DNA of 41,814 nt from a virus. Shown here piece after piece: positions 5,624-10,813 of this stretch. A program made the translations under genes and the position numbers. The stretch lies in IMG/VR virus record IMGVR_UViG_3300020455_000029, positions 1-41,814 of that record. One strand, given 5' to 3'. Numbering within the stretch: the first letter of the stretch is position 1; the number at the start of each line of letters is the position of its first letter. Below the pieces are notes generated by a model. It made no database searches. It was not told the origin of the DNA and saw only the letters and a list, made by a program, of their open reading frames with translations.

Positions 5624-5971
5624 ATGAGAAAAATCGAAAGACAAATGAACTTCGCAATCTCAAATAAGGGTAACTGGTCAGGTTCTAACACCACAGTTCT
5701 TTATAATGAGTCAACAAATTGCAGTCAAGTTTTATTACATGGTCATCAAATTGCAACCTTTTGCCATGAAACTAAAGCAGTTAAATTGTCCTCTTGTGGG
5801 TGGCAAACTAACACTACAAAGAGCAGACTAAATGCTATTTTACAAGAGGTAAAATGGGGTGCTAGTGTATTCCAAAGAAACTTTGATTGGTTCGTTAATT
5901 ATAGCAATGAAACCAAAGATTTCTTTGATGGAATGATACTTATTGATGCTAATCATCTGGAGGTTGCGTAA
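5624..5971 (+). CDS. conserved cyanophage hypothetical protein, 115 aa
   Basis: ATG at 5624. The N-terminus MRKIERQMNFAISNKGNWS, the segment LHGHQIATF (residues 38-46) and WQTNTTKSRLNAILQEV (60-76) form a pattern I associate with a small protein family widespread in marine T4-like phages. No catalytic motif is evident. The gene is monocistronic: a 127-bp upstream region with a possible TATATT/TATTAT at 5552-5559 precedes it, and its own 3' end forms the terminator stem. Confidence 0.75.
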   Translation: MRKIERQMNFAISNKGNWSGSNTTVLYNESTNCSQVLLHGHQIATFCHETKAVKLSSCGWQTNTTKSRLNAILQEVKWGASVFQRNFDWFVNYSNETKDFFDGMILIDANHLEVA

Positions 5972-5991
5972 CATTTACGCACCTCTTTTTT
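5960..5991 (+). terminator. intrinsic terminator overlapping the gene end
   Basis: GAGGTTGCGTAA (5960-5971), loop CAT, TTACGCACCTC (5975-5985), then six T. The stem has one bulged base and begins inside the last codons of the 115-aa gene. Confidence 0.85.
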
Positions 5992-6022
5992 CTGTCCTTT
6001 ATTATTACTTTCTTTCTTTATT

Positions 6023-6175
6023 ATGGAACCACTAACTATCAACATTTACCAGGAAGTTTGCAAGAGTTATGCACAATTTGGTAGCAAATCTTTTGATGAT
6101 ATGTTTATAGGATTTGATGACGATTCTGTCTCATATCTTTATAACGAAGATTATTACAATGTAGAGGTGAAATAA
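6023..6175 (+). CDS. hypothetical acidic protein, 50 aa
   Basis: ATG at 6023 to TAA at 6173-6175, one base before the next ATG. It begins MEPLTINIYQEVCKSYAQFG and ends with an acidic aromatic tail (FDDDSVSYLYNEDYYN). No motif recognised. Its close packing with the next four genes suggests one operon (6023-7152). Confidence 0.6.
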   Translation: MEPLTINIYQEVCKSYAQFGSKSFDDMFIGFDDDSVSYLYNEDYYNVEVK

Positions 6176-6176
6176 T

Positions 6177-6419
6177 ATGAATAGTTTACAAGAATTCGTG
6201 GATTATGTGTGGAGTTTCTATAACCCACAATCCGAACTTTATCCGATTAAAGGTTTAACTAAGAAAGATATTTTAAGTGCATTTAATACTTATGTTGAGA
6301 GATTTGAGAAGAGAGATATAGAATATGTTCATTATTCGTGGGGTGGAGGTGATAGTTTAGATAGAGAAAGAGTAAGAGATATTATACTTGAGCAACCACA
6401 ATTCACCTTCGGAGGTTAA
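6177..6419 (+). CDS. hypothetical protein, 80 aa
   Basis: ATG at 6177, one base after the previous stop, with GAGGTGA upstream as the ribosome-binding site. The middle (GLTKKDILSAFNTYVERF) and end (DSLDRERVRDIILEQ) resemble a helical cyanophage protein with the pattern DSxDRExVRDI. No enzymatic residues stand out. Its GGAGG near the stop serves the next gene. Confidence 0.7.
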   Translation: MNSLQEFVDYVWSFYNPQSELYPIKGLTKKDILSAFNTYVERFEKRDIEYVHYSWGGGDSLDRERVRDIILEQPQFTFGG

Positions 6420-6423
6420 AACA

Positions 6424-6618
6424 ATGTCACTGCAATCTGAACTCGAATTTGAAAAGAATCATAGAAAGATTGACATCTATGATTATCTAACTGGAGATGA
6501 ATTAGATCAAGTTACTAACATTTTCCTTGAAGCATTAGCAAGGGAAGAGGGTATAACACCCGAAGTATTTGAGTTAGAAACTAATGTTTTAGTAGAGCAA
6601 ACTTACTTCAATTCTTAA
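6424..6618 (+). CDS. hypothetical protein, 64 aa
   Basis: The start is set at ATG 6424 because GGAGG at 6411-6415 is correctly spaced; an upstream in-frame start would overlap the preceding gene. It encodes a helical acidic protein (MSLQSELEFEKNHRKIDIY, then ELDQVTNIFLEALAREEG). One nucleotide separates it from the next start. No family recognised. Confidence 0.7.
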   Translation: MSLQSELEFEKNHRKIDIYDYLTGDELDQVTNIFLEALAREEGITPEVFELETNVLVEQTYFNS

Positions 6619-6619
6619 C

Positions 6620-6931
6620 ATGAACTATTCACAATCTGCAAATCCAAATGCAACTAATTCAGAGTTAGATGCAAAGGTAATTATAAAGAATTACCAACTA
6701 AATTCGTCTCAGAAAGATAAACTTATTGAGCAATTTGTTGAGTTACAAGTTGATAACATGGACACTCAAACTTTAGTTGAGTTTGTAACAGATATTCTGA
6801 TAGATGACTATTCTAAATTAACAGATAGTGAGGTAAAAGAAAGAGTTAATTTATTCCAAGATGATGAACAATTATATAATGAATTAGTTGAGAATGTATT
6901 AATTAGTGAACTATGTGAGGAGGTTAAGTAA
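6620..6931 (+). CDS. hypothetical acidic helical protein, 103 aa
   Basis: ATG at 6620. The protein is predominantly helical and acidic (KDKLIEQFVELQVDNMD, LVEFVTDILIDDYSKL, LYNELVENVLISELCEEV). There is no signal peptide or known motif. It sits in the 6023-7152 operon, with a GAGGAGG at its 3' end serving the next gene. Confidence 0.7.
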   Translation: MNYSQSANPNATNSELDAKVIIKNYQLNSSQKDKLIEQFVELQVDNMDTQTLVEFVTDILIDDYSKLTDSEVKERVNLFQDDEQLYNELVENVLISELCEEVK

Positions 6932-6933
6932 CA

Positions 6934-7152
6934 ATGAAAACATCACAAATTGAAAAGGACATTGCATTTTGTATTGATGAATTAGACCTATCTAATGAAC
7001 AAATAGGAGAGATATTACGTGCATGTGAGAAACTAGGTAACATTGCTGTTGAATACTTTTGCGAAGAATTTATCTTTGAAGAGTATAACGAAGATGCCCT
7101 AGATCGTTACCATGATGATAACTATCTCAAGATAAATTGGTCATTAGGTTGA
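6934..7152 (+). CDS. hypothetical protein, 72 aa
   Basis: ATG at 6934 after GGAGG. Helical and acidic: KDIAFCIDELDLSNEQIGEI, then NIAVEYFCEEFIFEEYNED. Last gene of the operon; its stop (7150-7152) lies within the TTGACA -35 of the next promoter. No function can be read. Confidence 0.7.
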   Translation: MKTSQIEKDIAFCIDELDLSNEQIGEILRACEKLGNIAVEYFCEEFIFEEYNEDALDRYHDDNYLKINWSLG

Positions 7153-7177
7153 CAATTAACACCAGTAATTGTATAAT
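7149..7177 (+). promoter_or_regulatory. perfect consensus sigma-70 promoter, probably leaderless mRNA
   Basis: TTGACA (7149-7154), exactly 17-bp spacer, TATAAT (7172-7177). The ATG at 7185 is 7 nt after the -10, so the transcript should start at the start codon. The -35 overlaps the stop codon of the previous gene. Confidence 0.85.
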
Positions 7178-7184
7178 ATAAAGT

Positions 7185-7415
7185 ATGAAATACATTTACA
7201 TTATTGACTATTGGATAACATTTCCCTCATCAGAATATGGGGGAATTGTTGTATGTATTGGTGAGACAGATTTAGAGGTATTCGAGTTACTTTTAAATGA
7301 GGATTCGTTCCCCGAAAGTAATAACACTGCTATGATGGAAAGTATTAAAAATGCGACCAAATTAGCATTAAAAGATGAATATCAATCTGGTATTATTAAT
7401 GCTTTTACTACATAA
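7185..7415 (+). CDS. conserved cyanophage hypothetical protein, 76 aa
   Basis: ATG at 7185 directly downstream of a consensus promoter and without a Shine-Dalgarno. The N-terminus MKYIYIIDYWITFPSSEYGG matches a pattern (IIDYWxxFPxSEYGG) that I recall from small proteins of many T4-like cyanophages. A helical C-terminal half follows. The role is unknown; strong promoter placement suggests early, high expression. Confidence 0.8.
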   Translation: MKYIYIIDYWITFPSSEYGGIVVCIGETDLEVFELLLNEDSFPESNNTAMMESIKNATKLALKDEYQSGIINAFTT

Positions 7416-7442
7416 ATTAAATTAGCAATTAACCCTACTATT

Positions 7443-7607
7443 ATGACAGTATTCTATACGATTGAAGAACAAAATACAACTGGATGGCACAAATTAACCC
7501 AAGAATATAGACATTTAACTAAGAAAGAATGTACGATTAAGTATAATGATTTACTTAAAGATGGTGTCAATCCAAATGACTTAAGAGTAGTAAGAGATGA
7601 CCTTTAA
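7443..7607 (+). CDS. hypothetical protein, 54 aa
   Basis: ATG at 7443 to TAA at 7605-7607. It begins MTVFYTIEEQNTTGWHKLTQ and continues LTKKECTIKYNDLLKDGVNPNDLRVVRDD. The arrangement of an LTKxxC helix followed by GxNPNDLRV resembles a small phage-conserved protein. Probably co-transcribed with the 76-aa gene 28 nt upstream. Confidence 0.7.
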   Translation: MTVFYTIEEQNTTGWHKLTQEYRHLTKKECTIKYNDLLKDGVNPNDLRVVRDDL

Positions 7608-7629
7608 TTAACATTATATTCGTACAATC

Positions 7630-8031
7630 ATGTCTACTAAGTATATCCCGGAAGTAAATGATTACGTGATTTGGAATAGACCTAATGGTGATATTGATGA
7701 GGGTTGGGTATATTTTATTGCAGATATTCCCGAAGTTAAAAAAGGTTTTCCTACACATTCTAGGTATCTAACTATAGAAATAGGGACTAAAGATAAGAAA
7801 GAATGTATATACACAAGTGGTAAACCAATGTTACATAAGAAGCATCATATTTGTTTATTATGTTATGAACAGTGCTGGAATCAGTTGCAATTTGTTAAAA
7901 GAAGGAAGAGTCAATTAGATGATACGATAATACTAACTGCCGAACAATTGTCTGTGGAAAACTATAAACAATTAGATGGTAATAGTGTTGATATGTATAA
8001 GTCTCAAGAGCACAGATACAGAGATATATGA
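7630..8031 (+). CDS. conserved cyanophage-type protein, 133 aa
   Basis: ATG at 7630. Residues 10-60 read as a beta-rich module (DYVIWNRPNGDIDEGWVYFI then YLTIEI), followed by HKKHHICLLCYEQCWNQLQF at 69-88 with clustered His and Cys, and KRRKSQ. This layout (EGWVYF...YLTIEI...LLCY..QWN.L.YV..RKS) is one I associate with marine T4-like phages; function unknown. The Cys/His cluster could bind a metal but is not a standard zinc finger. It is the last gene before the 488-bp non-coding region. Confidence 0.75.
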   Translation: MSTKYIPEVNDYVIWNRPNGDIDEGWVYFIADIPEVKKGFPTHSRYLTIEIGTKDKKECIYTSGKPMLHKKHHICLLCYEQCWNQLQFVKRRKSQLDDTIILTAEQLSVENYKQLDGNSVDMYKSQEHRYRDI

Positions 8032-8122
8032 TAACAATCGATTTGAAGATTTATTCGTTAAATATCATTGAAACGGTATAATCTGATACACAAAATGTTA
8101 AAAATAACGTTTTAAATACCTT

Positions 8123-8130
8123 TATAAATA
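8123..8130 (+). promoter_or_regulatory. T4-late-type promoter box
   Basis: TATAAATA, identical to the boxes upstream of gp25 and gp8. Here it reads into non-coding DNA, the nearest downstream ATG of a gene being 390 bp away. Confidence 0.4.
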
Positions 8131-8148
8131 TGTATCTGTTTATTATAG

Positions 8149-8228
8149 TTTTCCACATAGTTGTTGAAAAAGGGGGTGTAATCTGTGGAATAAGTGTTAA
8201 TAACTCCTGTGGAAATCGTTGTGGAAAA
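8149..8228. other. cluster of four DnaA-box-like sequences
   Basis: TTTTCCACA at 8149-8157 on the + strand, and TGTGGAATA (8184-8192), TGTGGAAAT (8208-8216) and TGTGGAAAA (8220-8228), which are the same motif on the - strand. TTTTCCACA fits the relaxed bacterial DnaA consensus TTWTNCACA and the form reported for cyanobacteria. Confidence 0.5.
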
Positions 8229-8467
8229 GTATTATATAGTGATGTAATATGATTTAATTAGTGATACAAAGGTGTTGTAATCTGTTGAGTAATGTTGTTA
8301 TAAAGGTCTTGTAATCTGCCTGGTTGATGCAACCTTTGCGAGCATAATATGGAGAAGGCAAGTTGTCAAGTATCAGGGTCGAATTTTCAGCAATTCTTAA
8401 CATTTAGTAACGCAAATACATATATACTATTATGAGTAAATAAGAACACTAAGTAACACTATATGTG

Positions 8468-8496
8468 TTGCAATATTCTGAGGTTTATGTTATAAT
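8468..8496 (+). promoter_or_regulatory. sigma-70 promoter with extended -10
   Basis: TTGCAA (8468-8473), 17-bp spacer, TGT then TATAAT (8491-8496). A second TATAAT is at 8502-8507. It drives the 47-aa gene, which has AGGAG at 8511-8515. Confidence 0.7.
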
Positions 8497-8519
8497 AACT
8501 CTATAATCACAGGAGAATT

Positions 8520-8663
8520 ATGAACGATTACGACGCAGAATTCGTATGGGATTATGATAACTCATGCCACGATTTTCTAGAAGAAGATTCACAGTATGAT
8601 GAAGATTACGCAAGGTTCGATGATAACAACTATCAAGAACTTGCCTACCGTCATTATGCGTGA
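8520..8663 (+). CDS. very acidic small protein, 47 aa
   Basis: ATG at 8520 with AGGAG 4 nt upstream and a good promoter, to TGA at 8661-8663. Asp, Glu and Tyr make up a large part of the peptide (MNDYDAEFVWDYDN, then FLEEDSQYDEDYARFDDN), giving a strong negative charge. Small highly acidic phage proteins often mimic DNA or bind host regulators; here that is only a possibility. The signals for expression are among the best in the window. Confidence 0.7.
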   Translation: MNDYDAEFVWDYDNSCHDFLEEDSQYDEDYARFDDNNYQELAYRHYA

Positions 8664-8905
8664 GGTCAGGTAAATTGGGTCTGATAGATTAACAACAATA
8701 GAAGCACGTATTAGGGCACGCTAAGTATAAACAATTGCCTGTTAGATTGTAGTGCGTAGAATTATAAGAACGTCGGGACGATTATATCACAAAGTAGAAA
8801 GAACTACAAGCGAATCTGTGTGGGTTTATAAACTGGCACAAGACGTATTGCAATGGGTTCGATATCATTGTATTATTAATATGTTGAGTCGTTAAATGAC
8901 AACCA

Positions 8906-9031
8906 ATGGAAGACAAATTGCTCGAAGATCTTATCAACGAACCAGGTGGAATCTTTGACATCCCAGAGTTACAAACTGACGACAAATTTGATGTCGAAAG
9001 TTATATCAATGGGGACACAGATTATGCGTGA
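8906..9031 (+). CDS. acidic small protein, 41 aa
   Basis: ATG at 8906 to TGA at 9029-9031. It begins MEDKLLEDLINEPGGIFDIP and ends with an acidic tail (DDKFDVESYINGDTDYA). The 242 bp before it (8664-8905) contain no credible reading frame or clear terminator. It overlaps the next gene by 8 bases. No family recognised. Confidence 0.55.
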   Translation: MEDKLLEDLINEPGGIFDIPELQTDDKFDVESYINGDTDYA

Positions 9032-9164
9032 TAAAATGATAAGATATCCAGACGGATTTTATGAGGAAATTGAGAAGTATGCCAGTGAATTAGAAGTCAC
9101 TTGTGATTACTATCTCTCCGAATTCTATCTCCAAACTAACAACAACTCTTCACCCACTAAATGA
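9024..9164 (+). CDS. hypothetical protein, 46 aa
   Basis: The start is set at ATG 9024, overlapping the previous stop, with GGGGA at 9011-9015 as a plausible ribosome-binding site. A further in-frame GTG at 8946 would overlap the preceding gene almost entirely. The peptide MRDKMIRYPDGFYEEIEKYA continues into an amphipathic helix and a Ser/Asn tail. The stop overlaps the next ATG (ATGA at 9161-9164). Confidence 0.6.
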   Translation: MRDKMIRYPDGFYEEIEKYASELEVTCDYYLSEFYLQTNNNSSPTK

Positions 9165-9292
9165 CAACAATTCGTTACTGCTTCCCTAACAATCAACGTT
9201 ACAAATTAATGTCCTTTAGTTCTTATGATAAGGCAGTAAAGTGCATTGAGTTATTAAAAACAATTGATTGCAAGGTTGAGTTACAACAATGA
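9161..9292 (+). CDS. hypothetical protein, 43 aa
   Basis: ATG at 9161 overlapping the previous stop, to TGA at 9290-9292. It encodes MTTIRYCFPNNQRYKLMSFS followed by SYDKAVKCIELLKTIDCKVEL, a beta-strand/helix arrangement with three cysteines. Last gene of the 8906-9292 operon, followed by a strong terminator. Confidence 0.6.
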   Translation: MTTIRYCFPNNQRYKLMSFSSYDKAVKCIELLKTIDCKVELQQ

Positions 9293-9322
9293 TCACCTAA
9301 TCCTTATTCGTTCGTTAACAAC

Positions 9323-9356
9323 AACAGTCCCCCGTATTTGTGGGGGGTTGTTTATA
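9323..9356 (+). terminator. intrinsic terminator
   Basis: AACAGTCCCCC (9323-9333) pairs with GGGGGGTTGTT (9342-9352) through two wobble pairs, loop GTATTTGT, followed by a T-rich tail. It closes the small-gene region. Confidence 0.85.
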
Positions 9357-9403
9357 TTTTCAATGGATCCCCTAAGCTATAAACGACCCAGATCGACCTT
9401 TCG

Positions 9404-9438
9404 ATATAAGGGAATTACAAAAATTTTTTTCCCTATAT
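9404..9438. promoter_or_regulatory. inverted repeat upstream of the AbrB-like gene
   Basis: ATATAAGGGAA (9404-9414) is mirrored by TTCCCTATAT (9429-9438) with a one-base difference. AAACGACC occurs on either side at 9381-9388 and 9441-9448, exactly 60 bp apart. TATAAAAA at 9436-9443 resembles the late box TATAAATA. This could be an operator or a promoter region. Confidence 0.4.
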
Positions 9439-9464
9439 AAAAACGACCACAAGGTTTTTCGGGT

Positions 9465-9638
9465 ATGAAAAAAAATTTCGATAATATTTTTAGCACCATA
9501 GAGATCGACCCAGTAACTGATAGATATCATATAACGATACCAGAGGAAATAGTTAATGAATTTGGATGGTATGAAGAACTTAGATTGAAATGGAATATTG
9601 ATAGTAAAGAAATCTTTCTTACAGAGGCAGATGATTAA
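9465..9638 (+). CDS. AbrB/MazE-like small DNA-binding protein, 57 aa
   Basis: ATG at 9465 to TAA at 9636-9638. After MKKNFDNIFS the sequence reads IEIDPVTDRYHITIPEEIVN, then EFGWYEELRLKWNIDSKEIFL. This follows the swapped-hairpin AbrB pattern: a strand, (Q/H)ITIP, a helix starting EEI, a short turn, then two strands ending in an I-x-L. The length fits a single AbrB domain. Such proteins are transition-state regulators or antitoxins; no toxin gene is adjacent. It precedes the glycosyltransferase and the late block, and an inverted repeat upstream could be its own operator. Assignment is by pattern only. Confidence 0.55.
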   Translation: MKKNFDNIFSTIEIDPVTDRYHITIPEEIVNEFGWYEELRLKWNIDSKEIFLTEADD

Positions 9639-9646
9639 ACAATATA

Positions 9647-9675
9647 TTGACATATGCTATATAAACTGATATAAT
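9647..9675 (+). promoter_or_regulatory. perfect consensus sigma-70 promoter
   Basis: TTGACA (9647-9652), 17-bp spacer, TATAAT (9670-9675), 22 bp before the glycosyltransferase ATG. A TATAAACT at 9660-9667 within the spacer is a weak late-box look-alike. Confidence 0.8.
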
Positions 9676-9697
9676 TGATATGTAATTACAACAGATT

Positions 9698-10453
9698 ATG
9701 GCAAAAGGATTTACAGTAAAGGCAAACGCACCTGTTGCACAAAAAGCCCCTGAATGGGATTATGATAAAGCAAAGGAAATGGTTAAGGGGAAGTCTATAG
9801 TATTCTGTCTACCTGGTAGAGGAGTATCATATGCATTCTTAAAGTCTTTCGTTCAGCTATGTTTTGATCTTGTGCAGAGTGGTGCAAGTATACAAATATC
9901 TCAAGATTATAGTTCTATGGTGAACTTTGCAAGATGTAAGTGTCTTGGTGCGAATGTTCTCAGAGGACCTAATCAGATTCCATGGGACGGAAAATTAAAG
10001 TATGATTGGCAATTATGGATCGACTCGGACATTGTTTTTAATTCTGAGAAGTTCTGGCAATTAGTTCTTATGGATAAGGATCTTGCAGCAGGTTGGTACT
10101 GTACCGAAGATGGTAAGACTACTTCTGTAGCACATTGGTTAGAAGAGGATGATTTTCGTAACAACGGTGGAGTGATGAATCACGAAACTATCGAAAGTAT
10201 ATCCAAGAGACGCAAACCATTTACAGTAGACTATACAGGTTTCGGATGGTTATTAATTAAGAATGGAGTATTCGAGCACGATGGAATGCCTTATCCATGG
10301 TTTGCACCTAAGATGCAGGTATTCGAAAGTGGAGAAGTACAGGACATGTGTGGAGAGGACGTTTCTTTCTGTCTCGATGCTAAGGAAGCAGGATTTGAAA
10401 TATGGTGCGATCCTCGTGTAAGAGTAGGGCATGAAAAGCAAAGAGTCATATAG
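9698..10453 (+). CDS. phage glycosyltransferase with DxD motif, 251 aa
   Basis: ATG at 9698. The fold appears GT-A-like: KSIVFCLPGRGVS near residues 32-44 for the first strand, the metal/sugar-nucleotide motif WIDSDIVF with D109-S-D111, and a C-terminal GEDVSFCLDAKEAGFEIWCD at 219-238 followed by VGHEK with H245, as in family-2-type enzymes. It would transfer a sugar from a nucleotide donor to phage DNA, a virion protein or a host surface glycan; the acceptor is unknown. Similar enzymes sit next to structural genes in marine T4-like phages. Transcribed from a consensus sigma-70 promoter, not an evident late one. Confidence 0.8.
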   Translation: MAKGFTVKANAPVAQKAPEWDYDKAKEMVKGKSIVFCLPGRGVSYAFLKSFVQLCFDLVQSGASIQISQDYSSMVNFARCKCLGANVLRGPNQIPWDGKLKYDWQLWIDSDIVFNSEKFWQLVLMDKDLAAGWYCTEDGKTTSVAHWLEEDDFRNNGGVMNHETIESISKRRKPFTVDYTGFGWLLIKNGVFEHDGMPYPWFAPKMQVFESGEVQDMCGEDVSFCLDAKEAGFEIWCDPRVRVGHEKQRVI

Positions 10454-10598
10454 TATATTTCGAGATGGTATAGAAGTATTCTCCAATCTTACTGAGGTAG
10501 AATACTTCGAACGTATGCAGGATTATGCAATTGAATTTTACCAGACTGGGCATCCCACCCAGGACGAATTGAAAACTATTATTAACACGGAGGATTAA
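10431..10598 (+). CDS. hypothetical protein, 55 aa
   Basis: ATG at 10431, overlapping the glycosyltransferase 3' end by 23 bases in another frame, to TAA at 10596-10598. It reads MKSKESYSIFRDGIEVFSNL then TEVEYFERMQDYAIEFYQTG. The second half resembles a small domain found in phage proteins (LTxxEYFxxMxDxAxxFYxxGxPxxxE). It is coupled to the next gene by TAATG after an ACGGAGG ribosome-binding site. Confidence 0.7.
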   Translation: MKSKESYSIFRDGIEVFSNLTEVEYFERMQDYAIEFYQTGHPTQDELKTIINTED

Positions 10599-10744
10599 TG
10601 GCAAAGGCAAAAACAGGACTATCAGGTGCTGATACTATAGAGGCAACACCGAAGAAGTCTCGACAAGGAAGGGGCAAACACTCGAAATACTCAGCAACGT
10701 CCCGTAACTCGGCTCGCAAAAGATACAGAGGACAAGGACACTAA
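10598..10744 (+). CDS. small basic protein, 48 aa
   Basis: ATG at 10598 with GGAGG upstream, to TAA at 10742-10744. Very basic, with TPKKSRQGRGKHSKYSATSR then NSARKRYRGQGH. The C-terminal pattern KxRQGxGKHxKxxATSRN...KxYRGQG is, to my recollection, conserved in many T4-like cyanophages next to structural genes. Nucleic-acid binding is likely from charge alone. A perfect terminator follows. Confidence 0.75.
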   Translation: MAKAKTGLSGADTIEATPKKSRQGRGKHSKYSATSRNSARKRYRGQGH

Positions 10745-10748
10745 TAAG

Positions 10749-10771
10749 AGACCCCAACAGGGGTCTTTTTT
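10749..10771 (+). terminator. intrinsic terminator
   Basis: AGACCCC (10749-10755), loop AACA, GGGGTCT (10760-10766), then a T-run. It separates the glycosyltransferase unit from the late baseplate block. Confidence 0.92.
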
Positions 10772-10789
10772 ATTTTGTCATGAATCTAG

Positions 10790-10797
10790 TATAAATA
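10790..10797 (+). promoter_or_regulatory. T4-type late promoter (gp25)
   Basis: TATAAATA, the exact T4 late -10 motif recognised by the gp55 sigma factor with gp33 and the gp45 clamp. It begins 24 bp before the gp25 ATG, directly after a terminator. Confidence 0.8.
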
Positions 10798-10813
10798 AAT
10801 AAAAACTTTGTAT

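Larger units (their letters stand above)
8065..8318 (+). repeat. four direct repeats ending in TAATCTG
   Basis: 21-base windows at 8065-8085, 8165-8185, 8264-8284 and 8298-8318 all end in TAATCTG. The last two match at 18 of 21 positions (AAAGGtgTTGTAATCTG core), the second matches the third at about 16 of 21, and the first is the most diverged. The ends are 100, 99 and 34 bp apart. Confidence 0.55.
8032..8519. other. 488-bp gene-free region with origin-like signals
   Basis: No reading frame of useful length is present on either strand. The region holds a TATAAATA late-promoter-like box (8123-8130), four DnaA-box-like 9-mers (8149-8228), four copies of a repeat ending in TAATCTG (8065-8318) and, at its right end, the promoter of the 47-aa gene. 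The left part (about 8086-8148) is extremely AT-rich. A replication origin or a non-coding transcript is inferred. Confidence 0.5.

Noticed and set aside
8370-8390. GGGTCGAATTTTC as a tRNA T-loop
   Set aside because: The T-loop consensus is broken and the flanks do not pair; no cloverleaf can be drawn.
8840-8890. Possible tRNA T-arm: GGGTTCGATATC flanked by a short stem
   Set aside because: No matching acceptor stem, anticodon arm or D-arm could be built at the right distances, and the stem/loop lengths do not fit a tRNA.
9372-9653. Reverse-strand open frame of 93 codons
   Set aside because: It is antisense to the AbrB-like gene, whose forward translation follows a known fold pattern.
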